This document shows, piece by piece, positions 12,312-24,117 of a stretch of DNA of 64,000 nt. This DNA comes from Lantana camara (Eukaryota; Streptophyta; Magnoliopsida; Lamiales; Verbenaceae): assembly GCA_037501455.1 (NCBI GenBank), contig CM074858.1, positions 19,270,501 to 19,334,500 on the forward strand, given 5' to 3'. A program made the translations under genes and the position numbers. Positions within the stretch are counted from its first letter, which is position 1; the number at the start of each line of letters is the position of its first letter. A model generated the notes under the pieces. It saw nothing but the letters and a program-made list of their open reading frames with translations, made no database searches and was not told where the DNA came from.

Positions 12312-12890
12312 GTAGTTGTTATTTTTATCTTTATCTAGAGGATCTTCACTAGTGACAGACTCTAGAATTTCTTCTATTTCTTTTTCAAGATTTGTTTTTA
12401 TGAAAATATCAATTCATGATTAACTAAATAATCTAGTTTATTTATAAGGCTACTTCTGTCTTCAATTTTTTCTATAGGTATTTTTACCGTTTCACTTTTT
12501 TGAGATAATCTTTAAATAACATATGATTTTAAAGTGATGTAATTTAAATCATGACAAAAAGGTCTATATAATTTTAAGAAATTGTTTCATAGGATAAATG
12601 GTAACCCTGTTTCATGTCTGTATATAGATGGTATAGTGAAACAATATCCTTGTATCCAAACTTTTTCTAAGTATGTAACATACCAAATATAATAATGACC
12701 CGCATCTGCTATCATTACTTTTAATGGTTGTTTAAGGTTTGTCTATTTGAATATTTTAAGAGCAGGTGAAGCAAAGCATAAACTAGCTCCTGTATTTATA
12801 AATGTTTTAAGTGTTTTCTATTTTATTTTCACTTCTATAAATGTAGCGTTAGAGTTCTTTATTAGAAGTCTTCGTCTGAACTATAATCAT
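12312..12890 (-). pseudogene. Caulimovirid aspartic protease region, catalytic Asp lost
   Basis: Upstream of the RT on the minus strand, the retropepsin active-site segment reads NTGAS (near 12805) instead of DTGAS, so the catalytic aspartate is replaced by asparagine. Downstream residues keep a protease-like pattern (ADAGHYY near 12700) broken by stops near 12750 and 12510. The coat-protein frame ends at about 12891, just ahead of this region, as expected for separate coat and polymerase ORFs. Confidence 0.6.
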
Positions 12891-14745
12891 TTTCTGATTC
12901 TGTAACTGTTTTTATTTCATATATGTCTTCTAATTCAGAATAATCTTCTTCTATAGGTTCCTATGTTGCACGGACACGGACACGGCGACACGGACACGAC
13001 ACGACACGGACACGGCGACACGGATTTTTTCAAAATCTTAGGACACGACACGGCTCCGACACGGCTATATTTTATATAAATAAATATATTTTATATATAA
13101 ATAAAGATATTTTATATAAAAATAAAAATATTTTATAAGTATAATCTATGTAACATAAAATATTTATATAAATATATAATATTAAAAACTAAAATAAGTT
13201 TTGTTATTTCAATTTTCTCTCCAAAAAATTCAAAAACTATTAAAAAAAGCATAAAAAAATGATCAAATTTGCTCCGCCGTGTCCGAGCCGTGTCGGACAC
13301 TCCACCTCGCCGTGTCCCAATTTTTTTTTTTTTTTTTTTTTTTCGGACACTCCTTCAGCCGTGTCCGACACGTGTCCGAGCCGTGTCCGGGCCGTGTCCG
13401 TGTCCGACACGTGTCGGACACTGCACGGGCCATTTTTTAGGCGTGTCCGTGCTTTAGAGATAGGTTCCAATTCATATGTTTGAGCTAATTGAAGTATATG
13501 TAGTTTCTTTTCAGATTGTCTTTGTTGTTTAGGGCATTCTCTTGCATAGTGTCCTTCTTCATGGCAAAGCCAACATTGACATTTTTTCTTTCCTTATGGA
13601 CAATATTTTTGTTTTGGTTTATATTCTTTCTTTTTGAATAAACGTCTTCTTCTTTTTCGAAATTTACGTGTATTGTCATATATCCACTTCTTTGGTTTCT
13701 TTCTCCATCTTTATCTTTTATCATTTCTTTTATATTTTCTTTTTTTGTTTGATCGAATAATATACGGGCTTTGTTCGTATGTTTGAGGTACTAAAGGATT
13801 TCCTTCGCAACATATTGTAACTTTATTTTTAACTGCATTGTGTAATTCTCTTTCATAACATTTGTCTGCTATAAATTGATCTATTATATGTTGTGCTCCT
13901 CTTAGTGTTTCTGCTACAAACCCTTCATTTACTTGTTTCTTGAATTCTGCATATGCAATTTGTCCTACTGGATAGGGTAGTTTATTAAAGTATAAAGATA
14001 AATATTTCTCTTTGTTTTCTAATGATAAGTCATAATAATACATATTGTAGTCACAGTTAAAATTATCTATAGCACACCTGTCTAATATTTGTGTATTAGC
14101 GAGATGATATGCTGCTGTATCTTGTTCTCTTTTAGACACAATTATTCCTACGACTTGTCTAGCTACTCCAATAAATTCTACATATGTTTTATAAGCTATA
14201 TTCCAAAAAGTTTCAATAGAATCCTTCCCATCTAATAATGTTTTTTGTTCGTCTGTTAAAGACATTAAGAAATGTGCTACATTTCCTATTGTTTTATATT
14301 GTACAAAATTAAATATTGTTTTAAAATTTTCATATCTTAATCTATCTTCAGTTTTTATAATTAATCCTAGTTTATGTGCCCATTCAGTAATGAGTGTTGA
14401 TTTATTTGTTACACAATCTATATTTAGTATTCCATCAACTCCTTATATTCCTTTTGCAGGTACATATTGTTCAGGTATTTTAGTCCATCTCCCTTTTTTA
14501 TTTGGAATGTATCATTTTTTGAAATTGTATTGTATACTTGTGTTTTTTAGAGGATTGGTATATGAATCTTCTTGAGCGTGTACAAAATCTCCAGCTTTGT
14601 ATCTATATTCAAAATCTCCTTCTTTGTATCTATGACTCGATTCTGGAATGTTTTTCTTATCAGTTTCTTGTTTTAAATTTCCTTCCATCTCTAAGACTTC
14701 GTCTTCAGATGACTCATATCCATATATTATTTCTTCGTTTTCCAC
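12891..14745 (-). pseudogene. Caulimovirid coat protein, interrupted by a fold-back element
   Basis: The minus-strand frame begins with an acidic N-terminus (14745-14512), has a stop near 14443, then reads through a capsid core (184-aa frame 14265-13711). A zinc knuckle follows, [16 protein letters not shown] (CX2CX4HX4C, near 13540-13590), as used by caulimovirid capsids for nucleic-acid binding. The element at 12962-13459 splits the gene. Beyond it the frame resumes with an acidic tail (SSDEDF then stop) at 12891. An acidic C-terminus after the knuckle is typical of the family. It is non-functional. Confidence 0.75.
12962..13459. mobile_element. Fold-back DNA element (498 bp) with CACGGACAC termini, 9-bp target duplication
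   Basis: The flanks are ataggttcc at 12953-12961 and 13460-13468, an exact 9-bp duplication. The ends are inverted and made of CACGGACACGG units on the left and CCGTGTCCG units on the right, around an AT-rich centre with a T-run at 13321-13343. A 9-bp duplication is characteristic of Mutator-like elements, so this may be a non-autonomous Mutator-type MITE. No transposase is present. A 138-bp relative lies at 49803-49940. Reading frames inside are repeat artefacts. Confidence 0.8.
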
Positions 14746-15184
14746 TTCTGGTTTTATAGTTTCTAATGTATGATTTTGTTTATTTTCTTCATCAACTATT
14801 TTTAATGATTCTAATAAATTGTTTAATTCTGCAATTTCTCTTCTAATTCAAAAGATTCCGTTATAATCGTGGAGGTTCTATTTGAAATGGTTTACGTTTT
14901 TTATTTCCAAAATATATTTCAAGATCAGCAATAGTTATATGTTTAGTTTGCTCTTTTCGTATAATTACTTCTTTAAGTTGTCTTAATAATTCTTTACAAT
15001 TTGCCATAGGATGCATTATTTGTTTTTCTTCAGATGTAACTATTTGTTTATCTTTTTCTTTTCATTTAAGTTCTCCTAAAAGTTTGTTTAATATTTCTTG
15101 TGTATTATTTATTTCATTTATAACATCTTGTTTTTGTATTTTTTCTAAAAGAATTTGTTGTAAAATGTCTACTATAATGTTTAA

Positions 15185-15442
15185 TTATGGATTTGTAGAG
15201 GTATGAAATAAATGTGGATATTCTCCCCCCTCCTGATGACAAGAGAAAATGTTTTGATCAATTTGATAATATGATTCTATTTCCTGATTAGTATTATTGT
15301 TATTTTGTATAATTTGTTCTAATTGCTTTTTTTCATTAGTATTTGTTAGTTGTTCAAATAATGATTTTACTATATTATTTAAAGATTGTATTTGCTGGTT
15401 TAATGTTTCTACAAATTTTTGTAATTCTTGTGTAATATTCAT
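15185..15442 (-). pseudogene. Small caulimovirid ORF, coiled-coil protein (virion-associated-like)
   Basis: An 85-aa minus-strand frame upstream of the coat protein with heptad-like Leu/Ile spacing over about residues 1-60 and an Asn-rich linker. Caulimovirids have a small coiled-coil virion-associated protein at this place. The assignment rests on position and coiled-coil character only. It may be intact as a frame but sits in a decayed copy. Confidence 0.45.
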
Positions 15443-15516
15443 GCTGATGAAAGTATATTTAGTCTAGTCATTTGCTCTTTACACCAATTTATTCTCTTGT
15501 CAATTCGATCAAAAGA

Positions 15517-15765
15517 TTATGTTGTTTCCACATGATATTCTTTCGATTTTTTAATATGTTCTTCTAATTGTATTATTGTAATAGGGATGTATATCCTATT
15601 TTTTATAAGATTTTGTTCTCTTCGTTTCAAACTTTTAAGAATTTCTTCTTTGATTTTATATAAAATTGGATCGTGTATATCATTTAATATTTCTATTTGT
15701 TGTCTTATTTGCATTCGTGTTATCCTTAATTCCTCTCGTTTGCGTTGTTTTTTATATTGATCCAT
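15517..15765 (-). pseudogene. Small basic ORF of the endogenous pararetrovirus, unassigned
   Basis: An 82-aa minus-strand frame starting MDQYKKQRK, rich in Lys, Arg, Glu and Ile, likely helical. It lies 74 bp upstream of the coiled-coil ORF. By order it could correspond to a caulimovirid ORF II-type product, but I see no diagnostic motif. Further short minus-strand pieces upstream to about 15965 (starting MLKSKFRETYNEY) look like remnants of the preceding gene. No movement-protein domain is recognised. Confidence 0.4.
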
Positions 15766-15970
15766 TCTTACTTCTTATGCGTTTATTAGTAAGACGAATC
15801 TTTGTATTTGTTCTTGATAGTATATCGCCATTGTAGATGATATCTCATAATAAACCAATATCTCTTATTTTTCGCTTCTAAGTATGACTTATTATGATAA
15901 TTATATTCTTGATATATTTCTTCTATATATTCATTATATGTTTCTCGGAATTTTGATTTAAGCATGAAAA

Positions 15971-16397
15971 GTATTGTGGTGGAAAATATAATATTTGAAA
16001 GTTATTGTATTGATTTGTAAAAAATATCAACTGTGTCATAAAATTGTGATTCCAGTTTTCCCATGAACGGATCACACTAGTTTTGCAATATAGTTGAATA
16101 GTACACCATTATTATTAGAATATAGTTTAAAAAGTATACCTTTTATATAAATGCACCAAAATCGAATGTCAAGCAACTTAAATTCTTTTTTCACCTCTAA
16201 TGACACACCCTCCCAAAACACAAACAGACCAAAATTCATAATCAAGAACAGTGGCATAATGAATCTACACTAAATACATTTCCTATCAATACTCAAATAC
16301 AATCAACTTCCTCACAAAAGAATATATCAAACTAAAAAAATCCAAAAAAAAAAAAAAGAAGAAGGAAAAAAAAAAGAAAAAGAAAAAGAAAAAATTT
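15971..16397. other. 3' flank of the host gene
   Basis: AT-rich sequence between the pararetrovirus and the host stop codon, with an A/AG-rich tract at 16337-16394, which is pyrimidine-rich in the transcript sense. It presumably includes the 3' UTR and polyadenylation site. I see no other gene. The 61-aa frame at 16072-16257 is not supported. Confidence 0.5.
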
Positions 16398-18334
16398 TCA
16401 CTGCATTTTCTTCTGATGCAGTACGAGTCTTTCCCTGTACATTCTCCGGGCCTCCATCTTCAATATATGCAGCAAAAAATCAGCCCAATTATCAATAGGC
16501 CCAGGCAAACACCAATGCACGCAATCATTATACAAAGTCACATTCGCATTGGGCCAATGCCCATACCTACTCGGATGCCCATCGGGCCTCAGCAGCATCG
16601 CCTGCGTCGCGTCGAACAACCTCATCTTCTTCTTCCCCCGCCTCTCCGCCGCCCTAAATTCCTCCACCTGAATCATATACAATTCCAGATTCATCCCATC
16701 CAGAACCGTCTCGTTGCTCCGGTACGGCCGCCGCCGCAGGCAGTCGCCGCCCTCGTTCCAATTCCCGCCCTCGAAGTGCGACGGCGCGAACGTCCGGAGG
16801 AAAACGACGCCGTTGAAATTCTCCCGGCCGTTGATGGCCCTGAGCGCCGTCCGGAAGACACGGCGGTAGCCGTAGGTCATGGGGAGGTCGGTGATGTTGG
16901 GGAGCTCGCAGTAGCGGCAGCCGACGACGCGGCGATTCTCGTAGTAGACGGCGGAGCGGGTGAACCAGTGGCCGGCGTTGAGGATGAGGTAATCGTAGTC
17001 GTCGATTTTGTCCGTCCACGACTCGTCGAACTCGTCGAGGTAAAGATTGAAGATTCCGGTGTGGGTAGGGCCGTCGGAATCGCGGTCCTCCGATCGGACC
17101 AGAAACGGAGTCCAGTAGAAGGCGAGGGTGAAATTGTAATTTGGGTAAGTCCAGAGCTTGAAGTGCTGGTCGTCGAAGGAGGGAGGAGAGTTGTCAATTG
17201 GGTACTCTACCTGCAAACATTCAGATGCAGAAATCTTGAATTTGCATGAATTGGTGATTAAAAAAGAAATAAAAGAAATTACAAATTATTTTTCAAAAAA
17301 TAGATATAAGGACAATTAAATCCCAAATTATAATTTGGGTGAATATCATTTTACTAGTTATCTTAGAAATAAGAAAAATTCAAGCAAGGATTAATGTATT
17401 TATTATTTAGCTGCTGGTAAGCCTATATTATTTTTTTTTTTGGGCTGAATGAGGTTATAAGATTTTCAGGTAAGAACTAAAAGCTTATAAACTCATTAGT
17501 CATAATGTGGAGTATCGGTTTACTTTTATAGAATAACAATTTTCTCATTTAACCATATTAATTATCACGGTATCAGATTATCATCACTGATATCTTATTA
17601 ATTATTATACACCGATACAGATACAATAATATGAACTTTTTTTTAGAATTTTTTTATGTGAGGAGAATTAGTGCTGATTTCCCTACTACCGTCAATAAGA
17701 CTCGAACCTGTGATGTACTTATTCACAGGTACAAATATTTACCACTAAGCAATCTGCTCATTTTAAAAAATATAATATATGAGGAGTGTAGAATATAATG
17801 TTCGATATGAATATTTAACACGATACAATACGATAACATGATATTTTAAAAAATGTTTGTATATCATAATTGATATCTTATGAGCCCGTTACCTTGTTTT
17901 TATCCAAAGCCAGGAGTCTTATAACATCTTTGAAGAAATCCAACATCATATTCATATAAGTTCCAAAAATATGTTATAAGATATGAGAACTTAGAAACTA
18001 TTTCAAATAAAAAATACATGAAAAAAAATCGTAAAATCTTGAAATTTACAAAGAACCGCCTTATAAGACATAAATGCAGAAGTGGTGCAAAAAGAATCTC
18101 AATATTTCAAACTTCAAAATATATATTTGTTTACACATTAATATATTGATACAAGTATACAAGCATGCAGAGAAGAACAAAAGAGTCACATGCGGAGGCA
18201 CATGCACTGTTGAAGTTTTAGTGAACCGTTTATATTATTCTTCACAAAAATTCATAAAACTATACGTCTATTTGATTTATTCCAAACAAATTAGTGTATC
18301 ACATCATTATTGTCGGGCTGGATAAACAATATAC

Positions 18335-18365
<31 letters not shown>

Positions 18366-21085
18366 GATAGACAGATATAGATAGTTAGTTAGATATATAT
18401 CATTATTTGTTGACATTGTAACCTGACGGAAAAAAAAAAGTCTAAATTTGTAATTTTAATTATTATTATTTCAATAAAGTACAACTTGATTTCATTTACT
18501 ATGCAATACGTGCATAATTTTTTTTTATATGTGATTATATGATTATGAGTGAAATCAAGTTGTATTTGGTTAAAAAAATAATTAATTTACAAACTTAAAA
18601 TATTTTTTAATTTAAATTACAAAGTCTAAAAATACTTTTAGTTTAAAATGTTAGAAATATGGAAATATTTACCCCAACAAATATTTATATATATAGTATG
18701 CAGTATGCGTCAGAAGTACGAAGAGGACAATTATAATTTCTAGAATATATACTGGACTTGTTGAGGAGGTCACACGACTACTCACGTTACAAGATTGGAT
18801 TCCCTATACTTTTGTCATCTTTCATTTCTTTTCTCCTTATTAAAAAATTAATATCATTTTATTTCTTGTGGAAATTTTTGGAAATTTCAAAAGTGGTGGA
18901 TTGCAAACACTTTCAGCATCAGATTTTAAATTTTTAATACTTTTTTTTTCCCTTCATTTTACATTATTTCATTTATTGTTTGAAGTAAAACATTAACTCA
19001 TATATCATATATTTTCTAACATAGCAAGTCATAAAATCATTGTTTTTATAAAAATGTGTATATAATTCCAATTTGAAGTTGCAGGGCTTGTTTTAAAATT
19101 TTACACGTATCGGGTTTGGTCAGATTCACCAATTATCACAAATTTATTTAATTTTATAAAAATCACGCGATAAATATAGAATATTTATTAATTACTAAAC
19201 TAAATTGGAACTAAACTTACCAAGATAATGTGTTGAAGAGTTGAAGGAAATCACATCATACTAGTTCACTTAAATCCAAGTTTTACTGTTACACAGACAT
19301 GTACACAGTATCCTATGTTTATGAGAGAATAAACTAAAGCGTCCAAAATTAACCCATCCAAAACCAGCCTGTCTTCTTTTAGCTTTTCAATAATCAATAA
19401 TTTCAACTTTTCTGCTGGTTCCCTAGATTTGAAGGGAAGTCTATATCATTTTTTTCATCACTAAAGGAGAATAATCATAGCAAGTAATTATATAATCAAA
19501 TGAAATTCCAAGATTTATAATAAGATATAAAGCGTTCGATTCAATTCCTGTGGAGAACAGTCCATGGTTTAATGAAAAAATCTTGTCAATTCCTAATCAT
19601 ACTAAGGAATTGATTCTAATTCTAATTTAAATGAGTAATTGAGCAGAAAAAACTTATCAATTATCAAAGAGGTAAACGATTCGATTCCACTTCTAACGAT
19701 AAATCTAACACACTAAATTAAATTATTGTAAATAGTTGGCTTTAGGCGAAAGACAAGGAGAAGGGGTTCATCATGCATGGCTCATTCTATCCTACTGTTT
19801 ATGGTGGAGAAACTCCCCATGATATATCCCATCCTTTTCCCATTTGATCTTATCTAATAAAAATAATATCTCCCAATAATTTCATACCCCTTTTTTTTTC
19901 CCATCAAAAAAGTAAATAATTTTTTTATTTTTCGAAATTTTGGATTTTAGCTTTGTATTATTTAGTGATATAATCATTTGTGACAATTTACCTAAACCTT
20001 TAAATAATTGAGCTTCCTTGATGGGATTTTGAAAAACTCGGCCCCCCGGCTTAATTAGGTAAAACTAACCTTTTCTCATGACCTCATTAATTTTCTTTTA
20101 ATGAACAATTAAGACGATCGAGTCAACTGCACAGCTGCATATCACGCCAACTTAATAAACTAATGCGTAAACTATTAATTCTATTAATAAGAAAACAAAA
20201 TGGGATTATTGCAAAGATAAGTGGTGACAAAATGTCCTTGTTTATGGTATATGTATATCATAGTAGAGGTGTTCGGACCCGAAACCAATAGGGTCGCGAC
20301 AAGAGTTTACGAGCAGTCGAACATCTCTTAATCTTAACCATTAACACTATATATATATATATATATATATATGTAGAATTTTGAAACCGGTGATTTACCA
20401 TATACTTTAAATATATATGACCAACACTTTTACAAAACTTGTAGTTTACTTAAAAATGATTAGACAAAAGCCAAAAAGAAGTAATGAATGCACACTGAAA
20501 CTGAGACGCAGCTTCTCAATGAAACTACTCACAAATTTTGTCAAATTAAATAGAAAAAACTAAATGTAACGATAAAAAATAGAGTAATTAATTAACTAAA
20601 CTAGAAAACGATATTAGTTTACTTACCCTTGACAAGAGGCATATCAAGGACTGCATCTGATTCCTCCCCACAGAGTCCCCAACGAATGCCATTCTCTTGT
20701 TCCTCACCATATCCAGGAACTGAAACGCGTTGAAAACTGGCAAATCACACCCGTCGGGTTTCCACTTCCATTTCAAGTAATCCGTGTCGGGTCGACCATA
20801 CTTCATGCAGTTCTGGTGCTCGTGGATCGCCCAGCACGTTTTGTTCGTGTAATACGGGGCCTCCGGGTTGGGAACCCATTCCCCGGTGAAGATGTCGCAT
20901 TTGTCGTCGATGTCTGTGATCCGGATATCATCTGCATGGTATGAAGGAGAGAATGATGAATCCTTGTAGGTGGAGAGAGCTGGAGAGAGGAAGGGGTAGT
21001 TGAGGCGGATTACGGTGACGAGGATTAGAGCTACGGCGAGTAAGATGGCTATGTTTTTGATGTTTTTGTTTGCAGTGAGCTCCAT
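16398..21085 (-). CDS. TRICHOME BIREFRINGENCE-LIKE (TBL) polysaccharide O-acetyltransferase, two exons
   Basis: CDS is complement(join(16398..17210,20627..21085)), 423 aa. Exon 1 encodes a short cytosolic tail, a signal-anchor segment (about residues 10-27, [16 protein letters not shown]), a stem, and the Cys-rich PMR5N domain leading to GDSVGRNQ (GDS at 136-138). Exon 2 encodes the rest of the PC-esterase-like domain with DCVH (D382, H385), followed by WCLPG. GDS and DXXH together form the acyltransferase triad of TBL proteins. The donor (AAGG|GTAAGT) and acceptor (TGCAG|GTAGAG) join in phase 0 to give LLSR-VEYP, as in the family. Known members acetylate xylan, xyloglucan, mannan or pectin in the Golgi. 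The AGHWF and VGCRYC stretch suggests the TBL19-27 (xyloglucan/mannan) side, but the substrate is not decidable here. Both catalytic motifs and length (usual 400-450 aa) are intact, so it is likely functional. Confidence 0.93.
17650..17770 (-). mobile_element. Possible tRNA-derived SINE fragment
   Basis: Read on the minus strand, a box-A-like stretch (GATTGCTTAGTGGTAA) is followed about 30 bases later by a box-B-like stretch (AGGTTCGAGTCTT). This resembles the RNA polymerase III promoter of a tRNA-derived SINE. No clear target duplication was found. Confidence 0.4.
18335..18364. repeat. (AT)n microsatellite in the TBL intron
   Basis: An uninterrupted at repeat followed by GATA-like units (18365-18400). 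Confidence 0.85.
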
Positions 21086-24000
21086 GGATTTGGAGCTGAG
21101 GAGGCGTGGAGGGGGAGATTGGAATAATATTTAAGCGAAGGTGTGAGAGTTGGGGTTTATATATTATTATTGTTTTATTTTTGAAAATAAAAATGAAATG
21201 TGGAAATATAATTAGTTGGTAATGGGGCTATTTGTTATAATAATTGTATATTAATGTTTCGGTTGGAGATGATTGACTTGGAATTGGGATTATTTTAGGA
21301 GATGTGGCTACGTCGTGCATAGCCCTACTCACGACTTATAGAACTAAGAGTAATTAATCAAGAAATTCAAATGGGCATGAAAGTATAAGGCATAAACACT
21401 TCTAAATATATTATTTTATATATGATAATATTGTATTGTGTTTTGTCACAAAGACTCGTGTCAAACATTGTGTCCTATACTAATTCTCATGTAAAAAATA
21501 AAAAAAAGTTTTTGTTGTTATATTCGTTTTGTGCCGTGTGACTGTGTTCATATCTGTACATCATAGAGGTGAAATTTGATATCTTGATGTGTGTATATAA
21601 ATTAATTGTTTCTGAAATTTGGCATCATTGTAAATTTATTTCGTTTATTTTGATGTGCGGAGTTAATAGCATCGATCTTCTTTCATAAGTCGGGTTAAAT
21701 TTGAGTGATGTTCACACTATTAGAATATCTGTATTTTTATGATTATTATAATTAATTTTATCATTCATTACATGAATAATAAGGGTTCGGAAGTTCATTT
21801 GTAATTCCTAAAATAAGATGAATTTGTAATGAGACCCAAATTTAAGGGGTGGTTAAATATATAATAACCGTAATTGTGGCTATATATTAATAATTATTAT
21901 TGATTTGATGTGATGGTTTTATGGTAATTAATCTTGTTTTGAAAAATGGGTACGTGTTGAAACTTGAAAGGAGACTGAATAGTTATAATATGGGCACCTA
22001 TTTCCTAACCTGATTAAACAAGAAAATGATATTTCATGATTATACATTTCGCCAACTGAATCGTTAGTTTGTCCCTTGGTACTAGTTAACCCTAAAATGG
22101 GATATTACAGTTCACGGTTCACCAATATTGTTTAACGATTTAACTTTACATTAATTTTTATTAAATGCGACCGCAGTATCAATCATTCATGACACAAAAT
22201 AATAACATTATCCTCGACTGGTGCAAATTTACAAATTCGATGTTATACTTATTCTAATGCGTCTAAACAAAAGTTGGTTGCTTGCACCATTTGACCTTAG
22301 ATGTGGGCAATTTGTGATGAACTAAGTTTATGGGCATTGTGAGTAATATATTAACCATGAGGATGTGGTTGAGTGGAAGAGAGTAGCTTTAAATTTCCTG
22401 ATCAGTTGTCTCACCTTATGAGGTGTTTATAATTTAGCGAGTGAATTAGTTACTTTAGTCGACGGTGAATACCTTGATTTAGATAAAAATAAAATAAAAT
22501 TATGAGTAATATATGCCTAATTATTTCCTTATAATTGGCTTCTTATTAGTCTCTGTTTATTTAACTAGGCAGAGAATTACCCCTTAATTGTTAAACTATA
22601 TATGGTGCGACCAAAGTTCAAACCAAAGAAATATGAGAAATTGGACCTTGATTCTTGTCCCACTTGCTCCATGTTACCTATTCTTTGGAAGTATTTCTTA
22701 TTTGCAGTAGCATGCATGTGACGAGTTGAAAGACTTTCTCACTAAATAATGAGTAAGTAGAGGAGGACAAAACAAGTTAGTTAGTGTCTTCATCACTTTA
22801 TGGGTGAAACATACAAGGATGTCTATATTAGGTAAACTACTGCGTATTACTTTGCTGTTTGCTCCCGCCTTGGAAATCAACAACTAAAAGTCTACAATAA
22901 ATATAAGATTTTTTTTTTTAAAGTTTTCTTTTTATAAATATTTTAGGTTGAGGCGTCCCAATTCAAGGTAGGGAATGCATTCGTAATCAAACAACACTTA
23001 ATTACAAAAGGACTTACATTGTACTTCACCCCATGGAGAAGGGGGGTTAAATCTGTGACCTCGTTAGAATCGAACCCTGTCATTCTCTACTTGATCTACT
23101 CCATCATTTTTTTTTTATATTTTTTTATCTCCTATCGATTTAAATAAAAAATATTATAAACTCTACACTTAAAAATTTTGAAAAATTTTTCTCTTTCCAT
23201 TACAGATTTTAGTTGATTTTGTGAAAGGATTGGATATTTTGCGTTCAATTTTAGAAATTAAAAAAAAATAAAAAAGATGTGAAGTACTCATTTGATTAAT
23301 GTTGAAATTTAGTTTGAGGCTTTTAGCATTGAATTAATTATTTGAATTTTTTATTTTATTCATTTGCTAATGAACTTAAATTCTAAAGGAATGTAGTCAT
23401 TTAGAATGTTCAAAAACTGATAGGAACATAAGTATATAATACTTTTATCTAATTAGATACTAATTGCAACTATGCATCGCAAGGGATACAGATGTAAAAC
23501 ACCCTATAAAAATAATGCACTGTTCATTTATTTATACTGCTTTTTTCTTTCTTTCTTTCTTTCTTTTTTTTTTTAATGAAAAGTGTTTCAAACCCTTTAA
23601 CTCCTATAAATGGTAGGTTGATCAGATTTTCTATTTCGATTTTTTTTTTTAACTCATGTTTCATTCAAATAAGGTGACGCTACATGATAAGTAGTGGGAT
23701 TAATTGATTTCACTAAATTTTATTTTTTAATTTTACATATGTAATTGAAATATGATTTTTTTTAATTTTAGTTTTTAGATTTTTTGGCCCCATATATATA
23801 TAATTGAGCCTCGAAAGTTTTTTGATCCCATTAATTGATAATTTTGGAGTCGTCCCTGCACTCAACCATACATATGCGAAGTAATTAGAGAAAATTATTA
23901 AAATCGACCCGTAAAGTGAGCCACTTTTAGTTTTGGTCCCAACAGTTCCCAATGTATCCGTTTTGATCCCATAAAGTGATATTTTTCTTAAATTAGGTCT

Positions 24001-24117
24001 CACTGACCACTTTCCGTAAAAAAACAAACGTTTGACCATCCAAAAAATTGCTTTCCAGCCCTTATTATTTATTTATGATTCCAAACATACCCCAAACTAT
24101 TTAAATTCTATAATGTA
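21086..24117. other. Intergenic region with old repeat traces
   Basis: AT-rich sequence with no supported gene. The stretch 22950-23110 has phrases typical of dispersed plant repeats (gaatcgaaccctgtcattctc). The stretch 23760-24050 contains several 'tttggtccca'-type segments seen in many plant mobile elements, but no boundaries were found. The 108-aa minus-strand frame at 23713-24039 lies within this repeat-like sequence and is not called a gene. Confidence 0.5.
21156..21163 (-). promoter_or_regulatory. Candidate TATA box of the TBL gene
   Basis: Reads TATATAAA on the minus strand, about 71 bp upstream of the start codon. That leaves room for a transcription start about 30 bp downstream and a short 5' UTR. 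It is the only canonical match close to the gene. Confidence 0.5.

Larger units (their letters stand above)
10533..15970 (-). mobile_element. Endogenous pararetrovirus fragment (Caulimoviridae), degraded
   Basis: Minus-strand order from right to left is: small ORFs, coat protein with zinc knuckle, protease, RT, RNase H, transactivator start. That is caulimovirid order. The genus is not resolvable by eye. Multiple stops, a frameshift, an active-site substitution, a transposon insertion and truncation by LTR B show it is an old integrated copy. The right edge is placed near 15970, where coding-like minus-strand sequence gives out. It ends about 430 bp from the host gene's stop codon. Confidence 0.8.
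17211..20626 (-). other. Single 3.4-kb intron of the TBL gene
   Basis: A GT-AG intron on the minus strand, AT-rich, longer than typical for TBL genes. It contains an AT microsatellite (18335-18364), a possible tRNA-derived SINE (17650-17770) and a second AT run at 20348-20373. No LTR element is seen in it. The 83-aa frame at 18074-18325 has no recognisable domain. Confidence 0.8.

Noticed and set aside
13240..13483. Frames of 62-76 aa around the fold-back element
   Set aside because: They arise from the CACGGACAC repeat and poly-T tract.
16416..17249. 277-aa plus-strand frame opposite TBL exon 2, and 106- and 121-aa minus-strand frames in other phases
   Set aside because: Shadows of the G+C-rich TBL exon; the minus-strand frame with the PC-esterase motifs is the real one.
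18074..18325. 83-aa frame in the TBL intron
   Set aside because: AT-rich, no domain, within an intron with no sign of an independent gene.
20268..20330. Possible tiny inverted-repeat element (agaggtgttcg ... cgaacatctct) in the TBL intron
   Set aside because: Only about 60 bp, arms imperfect, and no clear target duplication; could be chance.
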